From: Jiella avicenniae
Lineage (GTDB): Bacteria; Pseudomonadota; Alphaproteobacteria; Rhizobiales; Rhizobiaceae
Reading direction: 5' to 3'
Assembly: GCF_021390325.1 (NCBI RefSeq)
Contig: NZ_JAJUWU010000009.1
Span: forward strand, 124,001 to 188,000
Length of the DNA: 64,000 nucleotides
Shown: positions 19,770 through 28,638 of the stretch, one piece after another
Numbering within the stretch: position 1 is the stretch's first letter
Layout of the letters: every line of letters starts with the position of its first letter
Program-made: the position numbers and the translations under genes
The notes under the pieces: model-generated
The model's input: only the letters and a program-made list of their open reading frames with translations
What the model was told of the DNA's origin: nothing
Databases searched by the model: none

Positions 19770-21211
19770 GAATGGCTGCCTTCGAAGATGGAGTGGATGC
19801 GCAGCCGTGCAATCTTTTCCACCTCGCGGCAAGCGGTGGCGAATTCTTCGGCCGGGTCGTTGCCTACCCGCCGCTCGAAAGCGGCGAGGATCGCGGTCTT
19901 GTCGAGGCCCTTCACGGCGACGATGAAGGGAAAGCCGAAGCGCGCGACATAGCGTTCGTTGAGTGCGGTGAAGCGGGAAAGCTCTTCCGCCGTCAGCCTG
20001 TCGAGGCCGGCGCCGGCCTGTTCGGCCTTCGACTGCTCGGTGAGGTCGCCGGCCAGCGCCAGTCTTCCGGCGAGGTCGGGATGGGCCGCGAGGACGCCGA
20101 GGCGCTCGGCCTCGCTCGCCCCGCGAAACGCGGCGTTCATGGCGCCGGAGAGGCCGAGAGGCGTGTCGTGGGCGTCGTGGAGGCCGTCCGCGACCGTGCG
20201 CTCGGCGACGAAGGGCGAATGTTCGAACACGCCGCCGAAGTTTTCGACGAACGCATCGGCGCTCATCCGGCTCGGTCTGAGGCGTGGAGCATGGGGGAAG
20301 CGCTCGCGCCAGTGCCGGGCGATGTCGATCCGCCTTGCCACCCAGACGTCGGGCTTCGATTTTACGTAGTCGAGGAAGCGGGCGAGGGCGGCGGCGCGGC
20401 CCGGCCGCCCGACGAGCCGGCAGTGCAGGCCGACATTCAGCATCTTCGCCCGGCCCGCCTCGCCCTCGGCATAGAGTGCGTCGAAGGCGTCCTTCAGATA
20501 GGTGAAGAACTGATCGCCCGAATTGAACCCCTGCGGCGTCGCAAAGCGCATGTCGTTGGTGTCGAGGGTGTAGGGGATGATCAGATGCGGCCCGTTCGGG
20601 CCCTCGATCCAGTAGGGCAGATCGTCGGCATAGCTGTCGGAGGAATAGGCAAAGCCGCCTTCTTCCATCACCAGCTTCAGCGTGTTGGCCGACGGCTTGC
20701 CCTGATAGATGCCGAGCGGGCGCGAGCCGGTGACGGTCGTGTGGATGCGGACGGCGTCCGTGATGTGCCGGCGCTCTTCCTCCTCCGGAAAATCCTTGTA
20801 TTCCAGCCATCTGAGGCCGTGGCTGGCGATCTCCCAGTCGGCCTCCAGCATCGCGTCGACGGCTTCCGGATTGCGCTGGAGGGCGAGGGCGACGCCGTAG
20901 ACGGTGACCGGCATGTCCCATTCGGTGAACATTCGCCACAACCGCCAGAAGCCGGCGCGCGCGCCGTATTCGTAAAGTGATTCCATGTTGAGGTTGCGCT
21001 GCCCCGGCCAGGGCTGCGCCCCGACGATCTCGGACAGGAGCGACTCGGAGGCCGGATCGCCGTCGAGGATCGAACTCTCGCCGCCCTCCTCGTAATTGAC
21101 GACGAACTGGACGCAGATCTTCGCATGGCCTTCGCCGGAGGGATTCGGCCATTGCGGATCGGGCGGCGTCCGGCCGTAGCCGAGGAGATCGCGGGGGTAG
21201 CATTCGGTCAT
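19766..21211 (-). CDS. Allantoinase (PuuE) fused to OHCU decarboxylase (UraD)
   Basis: This 481-aa bifunctional protein has two parts. Residues 1 to about 310 are a PuuE-type allantoinase of the polysaccharide-deacetylase fold (MTECYPRDLLGYGRTPPDPQ, the FVVNYEEGGE metal segment, WEIASHGLRWLEY). The C-terminal part, about residues 315-481, is an OHCU decarboxylase domain (NAAFRGASEAERLGVLAAHPDLAGRLA, FGFPFIVAVKG). The UraD domain converts OHCU to S-allantoin and the PuuE domain opens it to allantoate, so consecutive steps are fused. The ATG at 21211 begins the conserved PuuE N terminus. It is the first gene of a three-gene overlapping operon. Confidence 0.93.
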   Translation of the reverse strand: MTECYPRDLLGYGRTPPDPQWPNPSGEGHAKICVQFVVNYEEGGESSILDGDPASESLLSEIVGAQPWPGQRNLNMESLYEYGARAGFWRLWRMFTEWDMPVTVYGVALALQRNPEAVDAMLEADWEIASHGLRWLEYKDFPEEEERRHITDAVRIHTTVTGSRPLGIYQGKPSANTLKLVMEEGGFAYSSDSYADDLPYWIEGPNGPHLIIPYTLDTNDMRFATPQGFNSGDQFFTYLKDAFDALYAEGEAGRAKMLNVGLHCRLVGRPGRAAALARFLDYVKSKPDVWVARRIDIARHWRERFPHAPRLRPSRMSADAFVENFGGVFEHSPFVAERTVADGLHDAHDTPLGLSGAMNAAFRGASEAERLGVLAAHPDLAGRLALAGDLTEQSKAEQAGAGLDRLTAEELSRFTALNERYVARFGFPFIVAVKGLDKTAILAAFERRVGNDPAEEFATACREVEKIARLRIHSIFEGSHS

Positions 21212-21493
21212 GGGGATCGCTTCGTGGACTGTCGATCGGCAAGGGGTAACGGCAGACGCGGGGCGGATCAATCGGGGAGGGGCGACTGTCCGCTTGATGT
21301 GTAGGAGATGCCGCGCCTTCCTCTGCGACCGCCCGGATTGCATCCGCCGTTCCGGGCGCAGCCGGCGAGCGGGATGGGGCGAGATCACCGTTGCCGGAAG
21401 GGCGCTGGCATCGACGCTGGAAGGCCTGCGGCCTCATCGGCTACGACGATATTCCGGGCAAAGGAAGTCGATCCGGACCCGGCGGGGCCTGCT

Positions 21494-21946
21494 TCACTCC
21501 ACCGGCTCGACCTGAAGCACCGCGCCGTCGGCGCCGATGACACGCACCCGCGCGCCCTCGGGCAGTTCCGGGCCGGAGACCGTCCACCATGAATCCTCGA
21601 TCGCGACGCGGCCCCTGCCGGAGACGATCGCCTCGGTCAGCCGGGCTTCGCGCCCGACCAGCCGGCCGGTGCGGCGGTTGAGCGGCGCGCCTTCGTCCTT
21701 GACGGGATCGCGCCCGTACCAGCGCCGGCCGAGATAGATGCAGACCGCCGAGACGACGATGAAGGCGACGACCTGCTGCGGCCAGTCGAACCAGTCGCCG
21801 ACGAGGAACGCGTTGGTGCCGACGACGAGGGCGGCGATGCCGAAGAAGACGAGATAGGCGCCGGGGACCACGACCTCCAGGATCAGGAGGACGAGGCCGG
21901 CGATCCACCAGCCGTAGTCGGCGAGTGTCTGGAACAGCGCTTCCAT
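21494..21946 (-). CDS. NfeD-family membrane protein
   Basis: This 150-aa protein has an N-terminal hydrophobic region with about three membrane segments (WWIAGLVLLILEVVVPGAYL, IAALVVGTNAFLV, VVAFIVVSAVCIYL). It ends in a soluble OB-fold domain (from about residue 85, GRLVGREARLTEAIVSGRG to RVRVIGADGAVLQVE), as in the short NfeD proteins. These partner with SPFH/stomatin proteins in membrane quality control. The SPFH gene ends 4 bp upstream, which fits that partnership. The ATG at 21946 was preferred; an in-frame start at 21976 would overlap the upstream gene. Confidence 0.88.
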   Translation of the reverse strand: MEALFQTLADYGWWIAGLVLLILEVVVPGAYLVFFGIAALVVGTNAFLVGDWFDWPQQVVAFIVVSAVCIYLGRRWYGRDPVKDEGAPLNRRTGRLVGREARLTEAIVSGRGRVAIEDSWWTVSGPELPEGARVRVIGADGAVLQVEPVE

Positions 21947-21950
21947 GGGG

Positions 21951-22970
21951 TCACCCGGCTGCGGATGGGCCGGCATTCCCGCTGTCGGGAACGCGGAAGC
22001 CCGGCCGCTGCGGCCGGCCGCGGGGCGGCGATGGCGGGACGGTCGGGCCGGCCTCGTCGCCGAAAGCGGCTCTGGCGATCTCGGCGATGCCGGAGACCGA
22101 TCCGATCAGCGAGGAGGCTTCCAGCGGCATCAGCACGACGCGCTGATTGGGCGCCGAAGCGAGCTTGGCGATGGCCTCGGTGTATTTCTGCGCGACGAAG
22201 TAGTTGATCGCCTGGACGTCGCCGGCGGCAATGGCTTCCGAGACGAGCCGCGTCGCGGTCGCTTCCGCCTCGGCCAGCCGCTCGCGCGCCTCGGCCTCGC
22301 GGTAGGCCGCCTCGCGCTTGCCTTCCGCCTGCAGGATCTGGCTCTGCTTCTCGCCCTCGGCCCGAAGGATCGCGGCATTGCGCGATCCCTCCGCCTCGAG
22401 GATCTCGGCGCGCTTCTCGCGCTCGGCCATCATCTGCCGCGCCATGGCATCGACGAGGTTCTTCGGCGGATTGATGTCCTTGATCTCGATGCGGGTGATC
22501 TTGATGCCCCAGGAATGCGAGGCTTGGTCGACGACGCGCAGGATCTTTTCCGAGATGGTGTCGCGGTTCGACAAAAGGTCGTCGAGGTCCATCGAGCCCA
22601 TGACCGATCTGAGATTGGTCATGACGAGATTGAGGATGGCGTTGTCGAGGCCGGAGACCTCGTAGGCCGCCGCCTTGGCGTCGAGGATCTGGTAGAAGGC
22701 GACGCCGTCCGCCGCCACCGAGGCGTTGTCGCGGGTGATCACCTCCTGGGTCGGAACGTCGAGCACCTGCTCCATCATGTTCATCTTGCGCCCGACGCGC
22801 TCGATGAAGGGCACGAGGATCGAGAGCCCCGGCTCCAGCGTGCGGGTATAGCGACCGAAGTTCTCGACCGTGTAGTTGTAGCCCTGGGGGACGATCTTGA
22901 TCGTCGACGTCAGCACGACGACGGCGACGACGAGCACGACGATGAGAAGGATTGTGCCGGGTGTGAGCAT
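21951..22970 (-). CDS. qmcA: SPFH/Band 7 (stomatin-like, QmcA-type) protein
   Basis: This 339-aa protein has an N-terminal membrane anchor (TILLIVVLVVAVVVLTSTI). A PHB/SPFH domain (about residues 25-185, VPQGYNYTVENFGRYTRTLEPG) follows, then a long alanine/glutamate-rich coiled coil (AEREKRAEILEAEGSRNAAILRAEGE region, residues about 190-265) for oligomerisation. Such proteins form membrane microdomain scaffolds and modulate FtsH-type proteolysis. The tail after residue 310 is proline/glycine-rich and probably disordered. It is paired with the NfeD gene 4 bp downstream. The family is certain; the specific QmcA role is inferred. Confidence 0.88.
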   Translation of the reverse strand: MLTPGTILLIVVLVVAVVVLTSTIKIVPQGYNYTVENFGRYTRTLEPGLSILVPFIERVGRKMNMMEQVLDVPTQEVITRDNASVAADGVAFYQILDAKAAAYEVSGLDNAILNLVMTNLRSVMGSMDLDDLLSNRDTISEKILRVVDQASHSWGIKITRIEIKDINPPKNLVDAMARQMMAEREKRAEILEAEGSRNAAILRAEGEKQSQILQAEGKREAAYREAEARERLAEAEATATRLVSEAIAAGDVQAINYFVAQKYTEAIAKLASAPNQRVVLMPLEASSLIGSVSGIAEIARAAFGDEAGPTVPPSPPRGRPQRPGFRVPDSGNAGPSAAG

Positions 22971-23232
22971 GCCGATCTCCCGAGCCGGCAGGTTCCGGCG
23001 GTTTTGCTTCGAGCCCCGGTCGACTATCGCCTGATCAGGGGAGAACGCAAGCCGCCCCGAAAGAAGGCGGCGGCCGATGGCGAGATGTCGACCGGTCGAG
23101 CGCGGCGGCCGCCGCCGCGCCGATCCTCGAGAGAACGGCTCGCAGCATCACGAAGCCGAGGGGGGAAAGGGCCGCCGCGACGGGCAGCGCACCTGGTTGT
23201 CGCAGTCCGGTCTGTCCTGCGTGCCGCCCGCC

Positions 23233-24294
23233 TCAGTCGAGCCAGCCGCGCAACTCCCGGCGCACCATCGCCTCGATGACGTCCATCCCGGCTTCGGAAT
23301 CGTTGAGGCACGGGATGTGGGAGAAGTTCTCGCCGCCGGCCTCGTGGAAGATCTCGCCCGCCTCGCCGGCGATTTCCTCCAGCGTTTCCAGGCAGTCCGA
23401 GACGAAGCCGGGATTGAGGACGGCGATCGACTTCACCCCCTCCTTCGCCAGCTTTTCCACGGTCTTGTCGGTGTAGGGCTGCAGCCACTCTTCCGGCCCG
23501 AAGCGGGACTGGAAGGTGGTGATCAGCCGGCCCTTCGGCCAGCCGAGCCGCTCGTCGAGCAGCCGCGAGGTCTTCTGGCAGTGGCAGTGATAGGGGTCGC
23601 CCTTGCGGAAATAGCTCTGCGGGATGCCGTGATAGGAGGCGATGACGTGTTCGGGCTCGAAGTCGAGGGTCGCGAGATGGCTTTCGATCGAGCGGGCGAG
23701 GGCGTCGATATAGACCGGCTCGTCGTGATAGGGCGGAACGGTCCGGACCGCCGGCATCCATCGCTTGCCCATCATGTGCTCGAAGAACTTGTCGTTCACC
23801 GTGGCGGTCGTTGACGCGGAATATTGCGGATAGAGCGGGTAGACGAGAATGCGCTCGCAGCCCTGGCTCATCAGATAGTCCGTCCGCTCGGCGATCGACG
23901 GATTGCCGTAGCGCATCGCCCAGTCGACGACGATCTCGCCATGGCCGGCGAGGCGGACGGCGAGCTTTTCGCCCTGTGCGCGGGTGAAGGTGCGCAGCGG
24001 CGACTCGTTGCGCTCCGTATTCCAGATCTCGGCATAGGCGGCGCCGGACTTCTTCGGCCGGGTGTTGAGGACGATGCCGTAAAGGATCGGATACCAGGCG
24101 ATGCGCGGCCATTCGATGACCCGCTTGTCGGAGAGAAACTCTTTCAGATAGCGGCGCATCGGCTTGAAGTCGGTGCCGTCGGGCGTGCCGAGATTGACTA
24201 GGAGAACGCCGATCTTCGCCGTCTCGACCGGCGGGTGGCCGGCTGGAAGAGGGCCGGTCGCCCGTTCGGCGACCGTCTGTGTGAGAGCGTTCAT
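23233..24294 (-). CDS. hemH: Ferrochelatase
   Basis: This 353-aa enzyme inserts ferrous iron into protoporphyrin IX to make protoheme. The metal-site signature SYHGIPQSYFRKGDPYHCHC is present with its histidine, and the second ligand segment is at GGENFSHIPCLNDS. The LLVNLGTPDGTD N terminus is typical. I started at the ATG at 24294 (MNALTQ), which gives a family-normal length. The flanking gaps (22971-23232 and 24295-24540) show no gene. It is on the same strand as the Omp10-like gene upstream. Confidence 0.95.
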   Translation of the reverse strand: MNALTQTVAERATGPLPAGHPPVETAKIGVLLVNLGTPDGTDFKPMRRYLKEFLSDKRVIEWPRIAWYPILYGIVLNTRPKKSGAAYAEIWNTERNESPLRTFTRAQGEKLAVRLAGHGEIVVDWAMRYGNPSIAERTDYLMSQGCERILVYPLYPQYSASTTATVNDKFFEHMMGKRWMPAVRTVPPYHDEPVYIDALARSIESHLATLDFEPEHVIASYHGIPQSYFRKGDPYHCHCQKTSRLLDERLGWPKGRLITTFQSRFGPEEWLQPYTDKTVEKLAKEGVKSIAVLNPGFVSDCLETLEEIAGEAGEIFHEAGGENFSHIPCLNDSEAGMDVIEAMVRRELRGWLD

Positions 24295-24463
24295 CCTGCG
24301 ATTCCGATCGATTGCGTTGTTCTCGCTCCGCAGCGGATCGATCGGCGGACGCCCGCCGCGACGAAGCGGGCCGTCACGGGGAAAGCAGCCGAACAAGCGC
24401 GGAGCCTGCCCTGGGCCCGCGAAATATAGAGGGGACGGGACGGAATTTGAACGAGAAGAATCG

Positions 24464-24492
24464 AAAAGACCGTCGCCTCGCAGCGAGCGGTC
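24464..24492 (-). terminator. Probable terminator of the Omp10-like gene
   Basis: Read on the minus strand, GACCG pairs with CGGTC around an inner CTC/GAG stem and is followed by TTTTC. It lies about 50 bp after the lipoprotein stop. The stem has an unpaired GCGA on one side, so the call is moderate. Confidence 0.4.
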
Positions 24493-24540
24493 CTTTCAGG
24501 GTCGGCGAAGGCGAAGCTCCGAAGGGAGCCCCGGACCGGC

Positions 24541-24906
24541 TCAGGCCCGCGCGAACTCGAAGCGCGTTCCGGTGGAGGAAGCGCAGGCGAGGCGATTGGC
24601 CTGGACGAGATTGCAGTTCGCCGACTGCTGCTGATTCGTCGTCCGCGAGGTGTAGAGGATGTTGATCTGGCCGGGGCCCAGATTGGAATAGGTCCCCGTG
24701 GCGAGAACGCCGCCGGTTCCCTGTTCGACGGAGGCGAAGCGGCCGTTGTTGAAGGTCGCCGCGTAGGCGACGGGCCCGCCGATGGCGTTCCACCGGCCCT
24801 CGACGCCCTGGGGCTTGGGGGCGACCGAGGCCCGCTCGCTGGTCGTGCAGGCACCGAGCGCCAGAGCGACGACGGTGATGGCGACTGCCGTCTTGCGTGT
24901 CCGCAT
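24541..24906 (-). CDS. Omp10-like outer-membrane lipoprotein
   Basis: This 121-aa precursor has a lipoprotein signal peptide and lipobox LGAC, with the modified cysteine at residue 20. The mature domain follows the Brucella Omp10 pattern: G(V/I)EGRW near residue 34, a GTYSNLGPGQINI-type strand, then SANCNLVQANRLACASSTGTRFEF, whose two cysteines probably form a disulfide. It should be anchored in the inner leaflet of the outer membrane. The start at 24906 (MRTRKT) sets a normal signal length. No operon partner is evident. The fold resembles small beta-barrel inhibitor-like lipoproteins, but the function is unknown. Confidence 0.82.
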   Translation of the reverse strand: MRTRKTAVAITVVALALGACTTSERASVAPKPQGVEGRWNAIGGPVAYAATFNNGRFASVEQGTGGVLATGTYSNLGPGQINILYTSRTTNQQQSANCNLVQANRLACASSTGTRFEFARA

Positions 24907-25110
24907 CAAAAAACCTCGTTCAGGACGGTCGGCGGCGATACGGACGTCGCATCGCCGCACTGGGGCAGGGCGGGGCCTCGACGTTCCCGAGACCTCCGGC
25001 AAGTGTTTCAGAACGAGACGCGGCGACGGTCAAGATGAAATCGACCACGGTCGCGCGCTTTTTCCCGCCGCCGGGCGAACCCTCGCCGCTCGGATGCCGG
25101 TTTCGCGGCG

Positions 25111-26556
25111 TCAGCGGACGAGGATGTTCCGGAACTGCCAGGGATCCTTCTCGTCGATGTCCTCCGGGAAGAGCCCCGGCCGGTCGACCAGCGGATTCCA
25201 GTTGGTGTAATAGCCTTTGACGGGCCCGAGATACGGCGTCTGGATTTCCAGGCAGCGCTTGTAGTCCATCTCGTCGGCCTCGACGATGCCGGCCTCCGGA
25301 TTCTCCAGCGCCCAGACCATGCCGGCGAGCACCGCCGACGTCACCTGCAGTCCGGTGGCGTTCTGGTAGGGCGCGAGTTCGCGTGTCTCCTCGATCGAAA
25401 GCTGCGAACCGTACCAGTAGGCGTTCTTCTCGTGGCCGTAGAGGAGGACGCCGAGCTCGTCGATGCCGTCGACGATCTCGGTCTCGTCGAGGACGTGCAG
25501 CTCCGGCTGGATCTTGCCGGCGGCGCCGAAGAGTTCATGCAGCGACAGGACGGCGTCGTTGGCCGGATGGTAGGCGTAATGGGAGGTCGGCCGGAAGGTG
25601 ACCTCGCCGTCCTTGTTGGTGTGGGTGAAGTAGTCGGCGATCGAGATCGACTCGTTGTGCGTCACCAGGAAGCCGTACTGCGCCCCCGGCGTCGGGCACC
25701 AGGTCCTGACGCGGGTGTTGGCGCCCGGCTGTTCCAGGAAGATCGCCGCCTGGCAGCCCTTCTTGTGTCGGCTGGCGTTCTTCGGCATCCATTTCTCGTG
25801 GGTGCCCCAGCCGAGTTCCGACGGCTGCATGCCCTCCGACAGGAAGCCCTCGACCGACCAGGTGTTCCAGAACACGTTCATCGGCTTGGGGGTCTTCGCC
25901 CGCTGGGTGTCGCGTTCGGCGATGTGGACGCCCTTGACGCCGGCCTTCTTCATCAGCTTCGCCCAGCCCTCGCGGTCGTCCCAGGCGGGTTCGCTGAAGT
26001 CCATGCCGGTGTCCCGGGCGATGTCGACCAGCGCCTGCTTGACGAACCAGGAGACCATGCCGGGATTGGCGCCGCAGCAGGAGACGGCGGTGGTGCCGCC
26101 GGGGTTCTTCCGCTTCTCCTTGCGGACGGTCTCACGCAGGGCATAGTTCGTGCGCTCGGCATTCGACATGTTCTTGTCGAAGTAGAAGCCGAGCCAGGGC
26201 TCGACGACGGTGTCGATGTAGAGGACGCCGAGCTGGCGGCAGAGCTTGATCAGGTCGAGCGAGCCGGTGTCGACCGAAAGGTTGACGCAGAAGCCCTGGC
26301 CTTCGCCCTCGGTCAGGAGCGGGGTCAGGAGGTCCTCGTAGTTCTTGCGCGTCACCGCCTCGTTGACGAAGCGGATGCCCTTTTCGTCCAGCAGGCCGCG
26401 CACGCTTTCGTCGGGATCGATCACGACGAGGCGGCTGCGATCGAAATCGAAATGCCGCTCGATCAGCGGCAGGGTGCCCCTGCCGATCGAGCCGAAGCCG
26501 ATCATCACGACGGGGCCGCTGATCTTGGCGTGGACCGGATGCTGGTTGTCGGCCAT
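25111..26556 (-). CDS. hss: Homospermidine synthase
   Basis: This 481-aa NAD-dependent enzyme joins two putrescines into sym-homospermidine, the main triamine of many rhizobia. The N-terminal Rossmann loop VVMIGFGSIGRGTLP and the saccharopine-dehydrogenase-like fold are clear. The stretches TAVSCCGANPGMVSWFVKQAL and LEQPGANTRVRTWCPTPGAQYGFLVTHNE are typical of bacterial HSS. It is a single gene divergent from the aldolase. An ornithine/lysine-type decarboxylase that could supply putrescine lies 22 kb away at 48,326. The identity is secure. Confidence 0.95.
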   Translation of the reverse strand: MADNQHPVHAKISGPVVMIGFGSIGRGTLPLIERHFDFDRSRLVVIDPDESVRGLLDEKGIRFVNEAVTRKNYEDLLTPLLTEGEGQGFCVNLSVDTGSLDLIKLCRQLGVLYIDTVVEPWLGFYFDKNMSNAERTNYALRETVRKEKRKNPGGTTAVSCCGANPGMVSWFVKQALVDIARDTGMDFSEPAWDDREGWAKLMKKAGVKGVHIAERDTQRAKTPKPMNVFWNTWSVEGFLSEGMQPSELGWGTHEKWMPKNASRHKKGCQAAIFLEQPGANTRVRTWCPTPGAQYGFLVTHNESISIADYFTHTNKDGEVTFRPTSHYAYHPANDAVLSLHELFGAAGKIQPELHVLDETEIVDGIDELGVLLYGHEKNAYWYGSQLSIEETRELAPYQNATGLQVTSAVLAGMVWALENPEAGIVEADEMDYKRCLEIQTPYLGPVKGYYTNWNPLVDRPGLFPEDIDEKDPWQFRNILVR

Positions 26557-26969
26557 GTTCGCTTCAACTCCTTTGGCGCGGGTCGGGGCGCCGGGCAGTG
26601 GGCCGGGCGCTCGCGTCGGGGACGGGTGGCGCCGCGCTAGACGGTTTCGCCGTCAAATAAAAGCGAATTGTCGGCTTCAACCCGAAAAAGCGGATCGGCC
26701 CGCCAACAGGGTCGGGCGATCACGGGGAACGTCTTCCGGCTCCGGCACTCGGCGTCGGGGCGATGCCGGCAGGGGGGCGCGATCGGCTGCGAGACGTCGG
26801 CAATCGTCATCAAGACGAAGCATTCGATCCTTTTGTTGGACCCGCCGGGAATTTAATCGATTGGGGTCGGTCGCGCCGTCTGGACGTCAAACGGATATAC
26901 CTCCAAAAGAAACGGCAAGCATCGCGAGCGATGCGCAATCCCTGTCGTTTGCCGAAGGACATCGATACC
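26557..26969. other. Divergent intergenic region, hss / aldolase
   Basis: This 413-bp region lies between two divergent genes and should hold both promoters. Two short open frames exist but look like chance. The part near the aldolase is less GC-rich (TTTAATCGATTGGGG, GGATATACCTCC), yet I could not assign -35/-10 boxes with correct spacing. Confidence 0.4.
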
Positions 26970-27881
26970 ATGCTGAGAACTGAGGTCGTCCGGAATATCC
27001 TCTCCTGGTACGAAGGAGAGACCCCGGGCCTGAAGAGCAATCTGTCGCGTCTCCTCATGCACGGCAGGCTCGGCGGCACCGGCCGGTTGGTGATCCTGCC
27101 GGTCGATCAGGGCTTCGAGCACGGCCCGGCGCGGTCGTTCGCGCCGAATCCCGTCGGCTACGATCCGCATTATCTCTACGAGCTGGCGATCGAGTCGGGC
27201 GTTTCCGGCTATGCGGCGCCGCTCGGTCTTCTGGAACAGGGCGCCGACACCTTCGCCGGCGAGGTGCCCTTGATCCTCAAGCTGAACAGCGGCAACTCGC
27301 TGGTCTCCAACCAGGATCAGGCGATCACCGGAACGGTCGACGACGCGATGCGGCTCGGCTGCGTCGGCGTCGGCTTCACCATCTATCCCGGCGCCGACTC
27401 CTCCTACGACATGATCGAGGAGCTGCGCGAGATCAGCCATCAGGCGAAGTCCCGCGGCCTGATCTCCGTCGTGTGGTCCTATCCGCGCGGCGGCAAGGTG
27501 ACCAAGGACGGCGAGACCGGCCTCGACATCATCGCCTATGCCGCGCACATGGCGGCGCTGATGGGCGCGACGATCATCAAGGTGAAGCTACCCACGGCCC
27601 ACGTCGATCTCGAAGCGGCGAAGTCGGTCTACACGAAGCACGGGATCGACGGGAACACGGCCGCCGCCCGGGTGCGCCACATCATGCAGGCGGCCTTCAA
27701 CGGCAAGCGCATCGTCGTCTTCTCCGGCGGCGCGGCGAAGAACACCGACGAACTGCTCGACGAGGTCCGTGGCATCCGCGAAGGCGGCGGCAACGGCTCG
27801 ATCATCGGCCGCAACTCCTTCCAGCGCTCGAAGGAAGACGCCATCGCCCTTCTCAACGAGGTGATGGACGTCTACGCCTGA
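26970..27881 (+). CDS. Class I fructose-bisphosphate aldolase (DhnA/FbaB type)
   Basis: This 303-aa protein of the DhnA/DeoC-like aldolase family cleaves fructose-1,6-bisphosphate through a lysine Schiff base. The ILPVDQGFEHGP segment, LNSGNSLVSNQDQ and the probable Schiff-base lysine in GATIIK (K204) match E. coli FbaB. The phosphate-binding end FSGGAAKNTDELL to GGGNGSIIGRNSFQRS is intact. The ATG at 26970 is preceded by GAAGGAC at good spacing. An upstream in-frame ATG would only add a poorly conserved leader. It stands alone between divergent hss and the thioredoxin-like gene. Confidence 0.92.
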   Translation: MLRTEVVRNILSWYEGETPGLKSNLSRLLMHGRLGGTGRLVILPVDQGFEHGPARSFAPNPVGYDPHYLYELAIESGVSGYAAPLGLLEQGADTFAGEVPLILKLNSGNSLVSNQDQAITGTVDDAMRLGCVGVGFTIYPGADSSYDMIEELREISHQAKSRGLISVVWSYPRGGKVTKDGETGLDIIAYAAHMAALMGATIIKVKLPTAHVDLEAAKSVYTKHGIDGNTAAARVRHIMQAAFNGKRIVVFSGGAAKNTDELLDEVRGIREGGGNGSIIGRNSFQRSKEDAIALLNEVMDVYA

Positions 27882-27973
27882 TCCTCGGCGAAGCCGGGCC
27901 GGAGCGACGGCTGCTGCCGGCCAAATCGTCGCGGCGGGTGACCTTTCGTCGGCCGCGGCGCTATGATCGGGCC

Positions 27974-28471
27974 ATGACGAAAGCCCGAAGCATTTATGGA
28001 CATTGCCGCGGGACGAAGGGTCCAGCGCATATCGGGCGGCGGCTGGTTTGGCTTGCCGCCCTTTTTCTGGTCGCCGGCCAGCCGTTCTTTTTCGCGTCGG
28101 CCGGCTCGGCCATGGCGGCCGAACTCCTGATGTTCGAGCAGGACGGCTGTCCGTTCTGCCGCAAGTTCGACGCGGAGATCGCGCCGGACTATCCGCAGAG
28201 CCGCATCGGCCAGATCGCGCCTCTGAGACGGGTGAACATCTTCGAGGATCGCACCGGAGGCATCGCAGGCCTGACGCCTGCCGTGTTTACCCCGACCTTC
28301 GTCCTGGTCGGCGACGATGGCCACGAAGTCGGCCGGCTGGAGGGGTATCCCGGGCAGAAGTGGTTCTATCCCGAGATCGAAGCGATCCTCGACGGCGTGA
28401 CGTCCGAACCGGATGCCGGCGACGGTCCGACCGGTGCCGCGGGCAAGACACCGGCGGCGCGGGCGAAATGA
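27974..28471 (+). CDS. Exported thioredoxin-fold protein with CPFC motif
   Basis: This 165-aa protein has a long signal or anchor region (hydrophobic core LVWLAALFLVAGQPFFFASA, then AMAAE at residues 46-50). A thioredoxin-like domain with the redox pair CPFC at residues 59-62 follows. The family cis-proline segment is TPTFVLVGDDGHEVGRLEGYPG. It resembles SoxW-like or small periplasmic thioredoxins that reduce or oxidise cell-envelope proteins. The tail is rich in alanine, glycine and proline and probably disordered. The partner is unknown. It follows the aldolase by 92 bp and may share its transcript. Confidence 0.78.
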   Translation: MTKARSIYGHCRGTKGPAHIGRRLVWLAALFLVAGQPFFFASAGSAMAAELLMFEQDGCPFCRKFDAEIAPDYPQSRIGQIAPLRRVNIFEDRTGGIAGLTPAVFTPTFVLVGDDGHEVGRLEGYPGQKWFYPEIEAILDGVTSEPDAGDGPTGAAGKTPAARAK

Positions 28472-28638
28472 CGCTTGCCGTCGTGCGTCGCCGGCCTCTC
28501 GGACTTGCTCGGCCGGCGCACGGGAGACATGCGCGGATTTCCGTCTTCGCCCGAAAGTCTCAGATTGCGGCCCACCCCAAAGCTCCATAAGGTCCGGGGT
28601 TTCAAGCGAAGACCACTCCACTTTCGCCGGAGAATCCC

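Noticed and set aside
18750-21437. An 895-codon frame that would fuse a long N terminus to allantoicase
   Set aside because: The upstream part is a shadow of puuE-uraD. Allantoicase has a normal length from its ATG at 19769.
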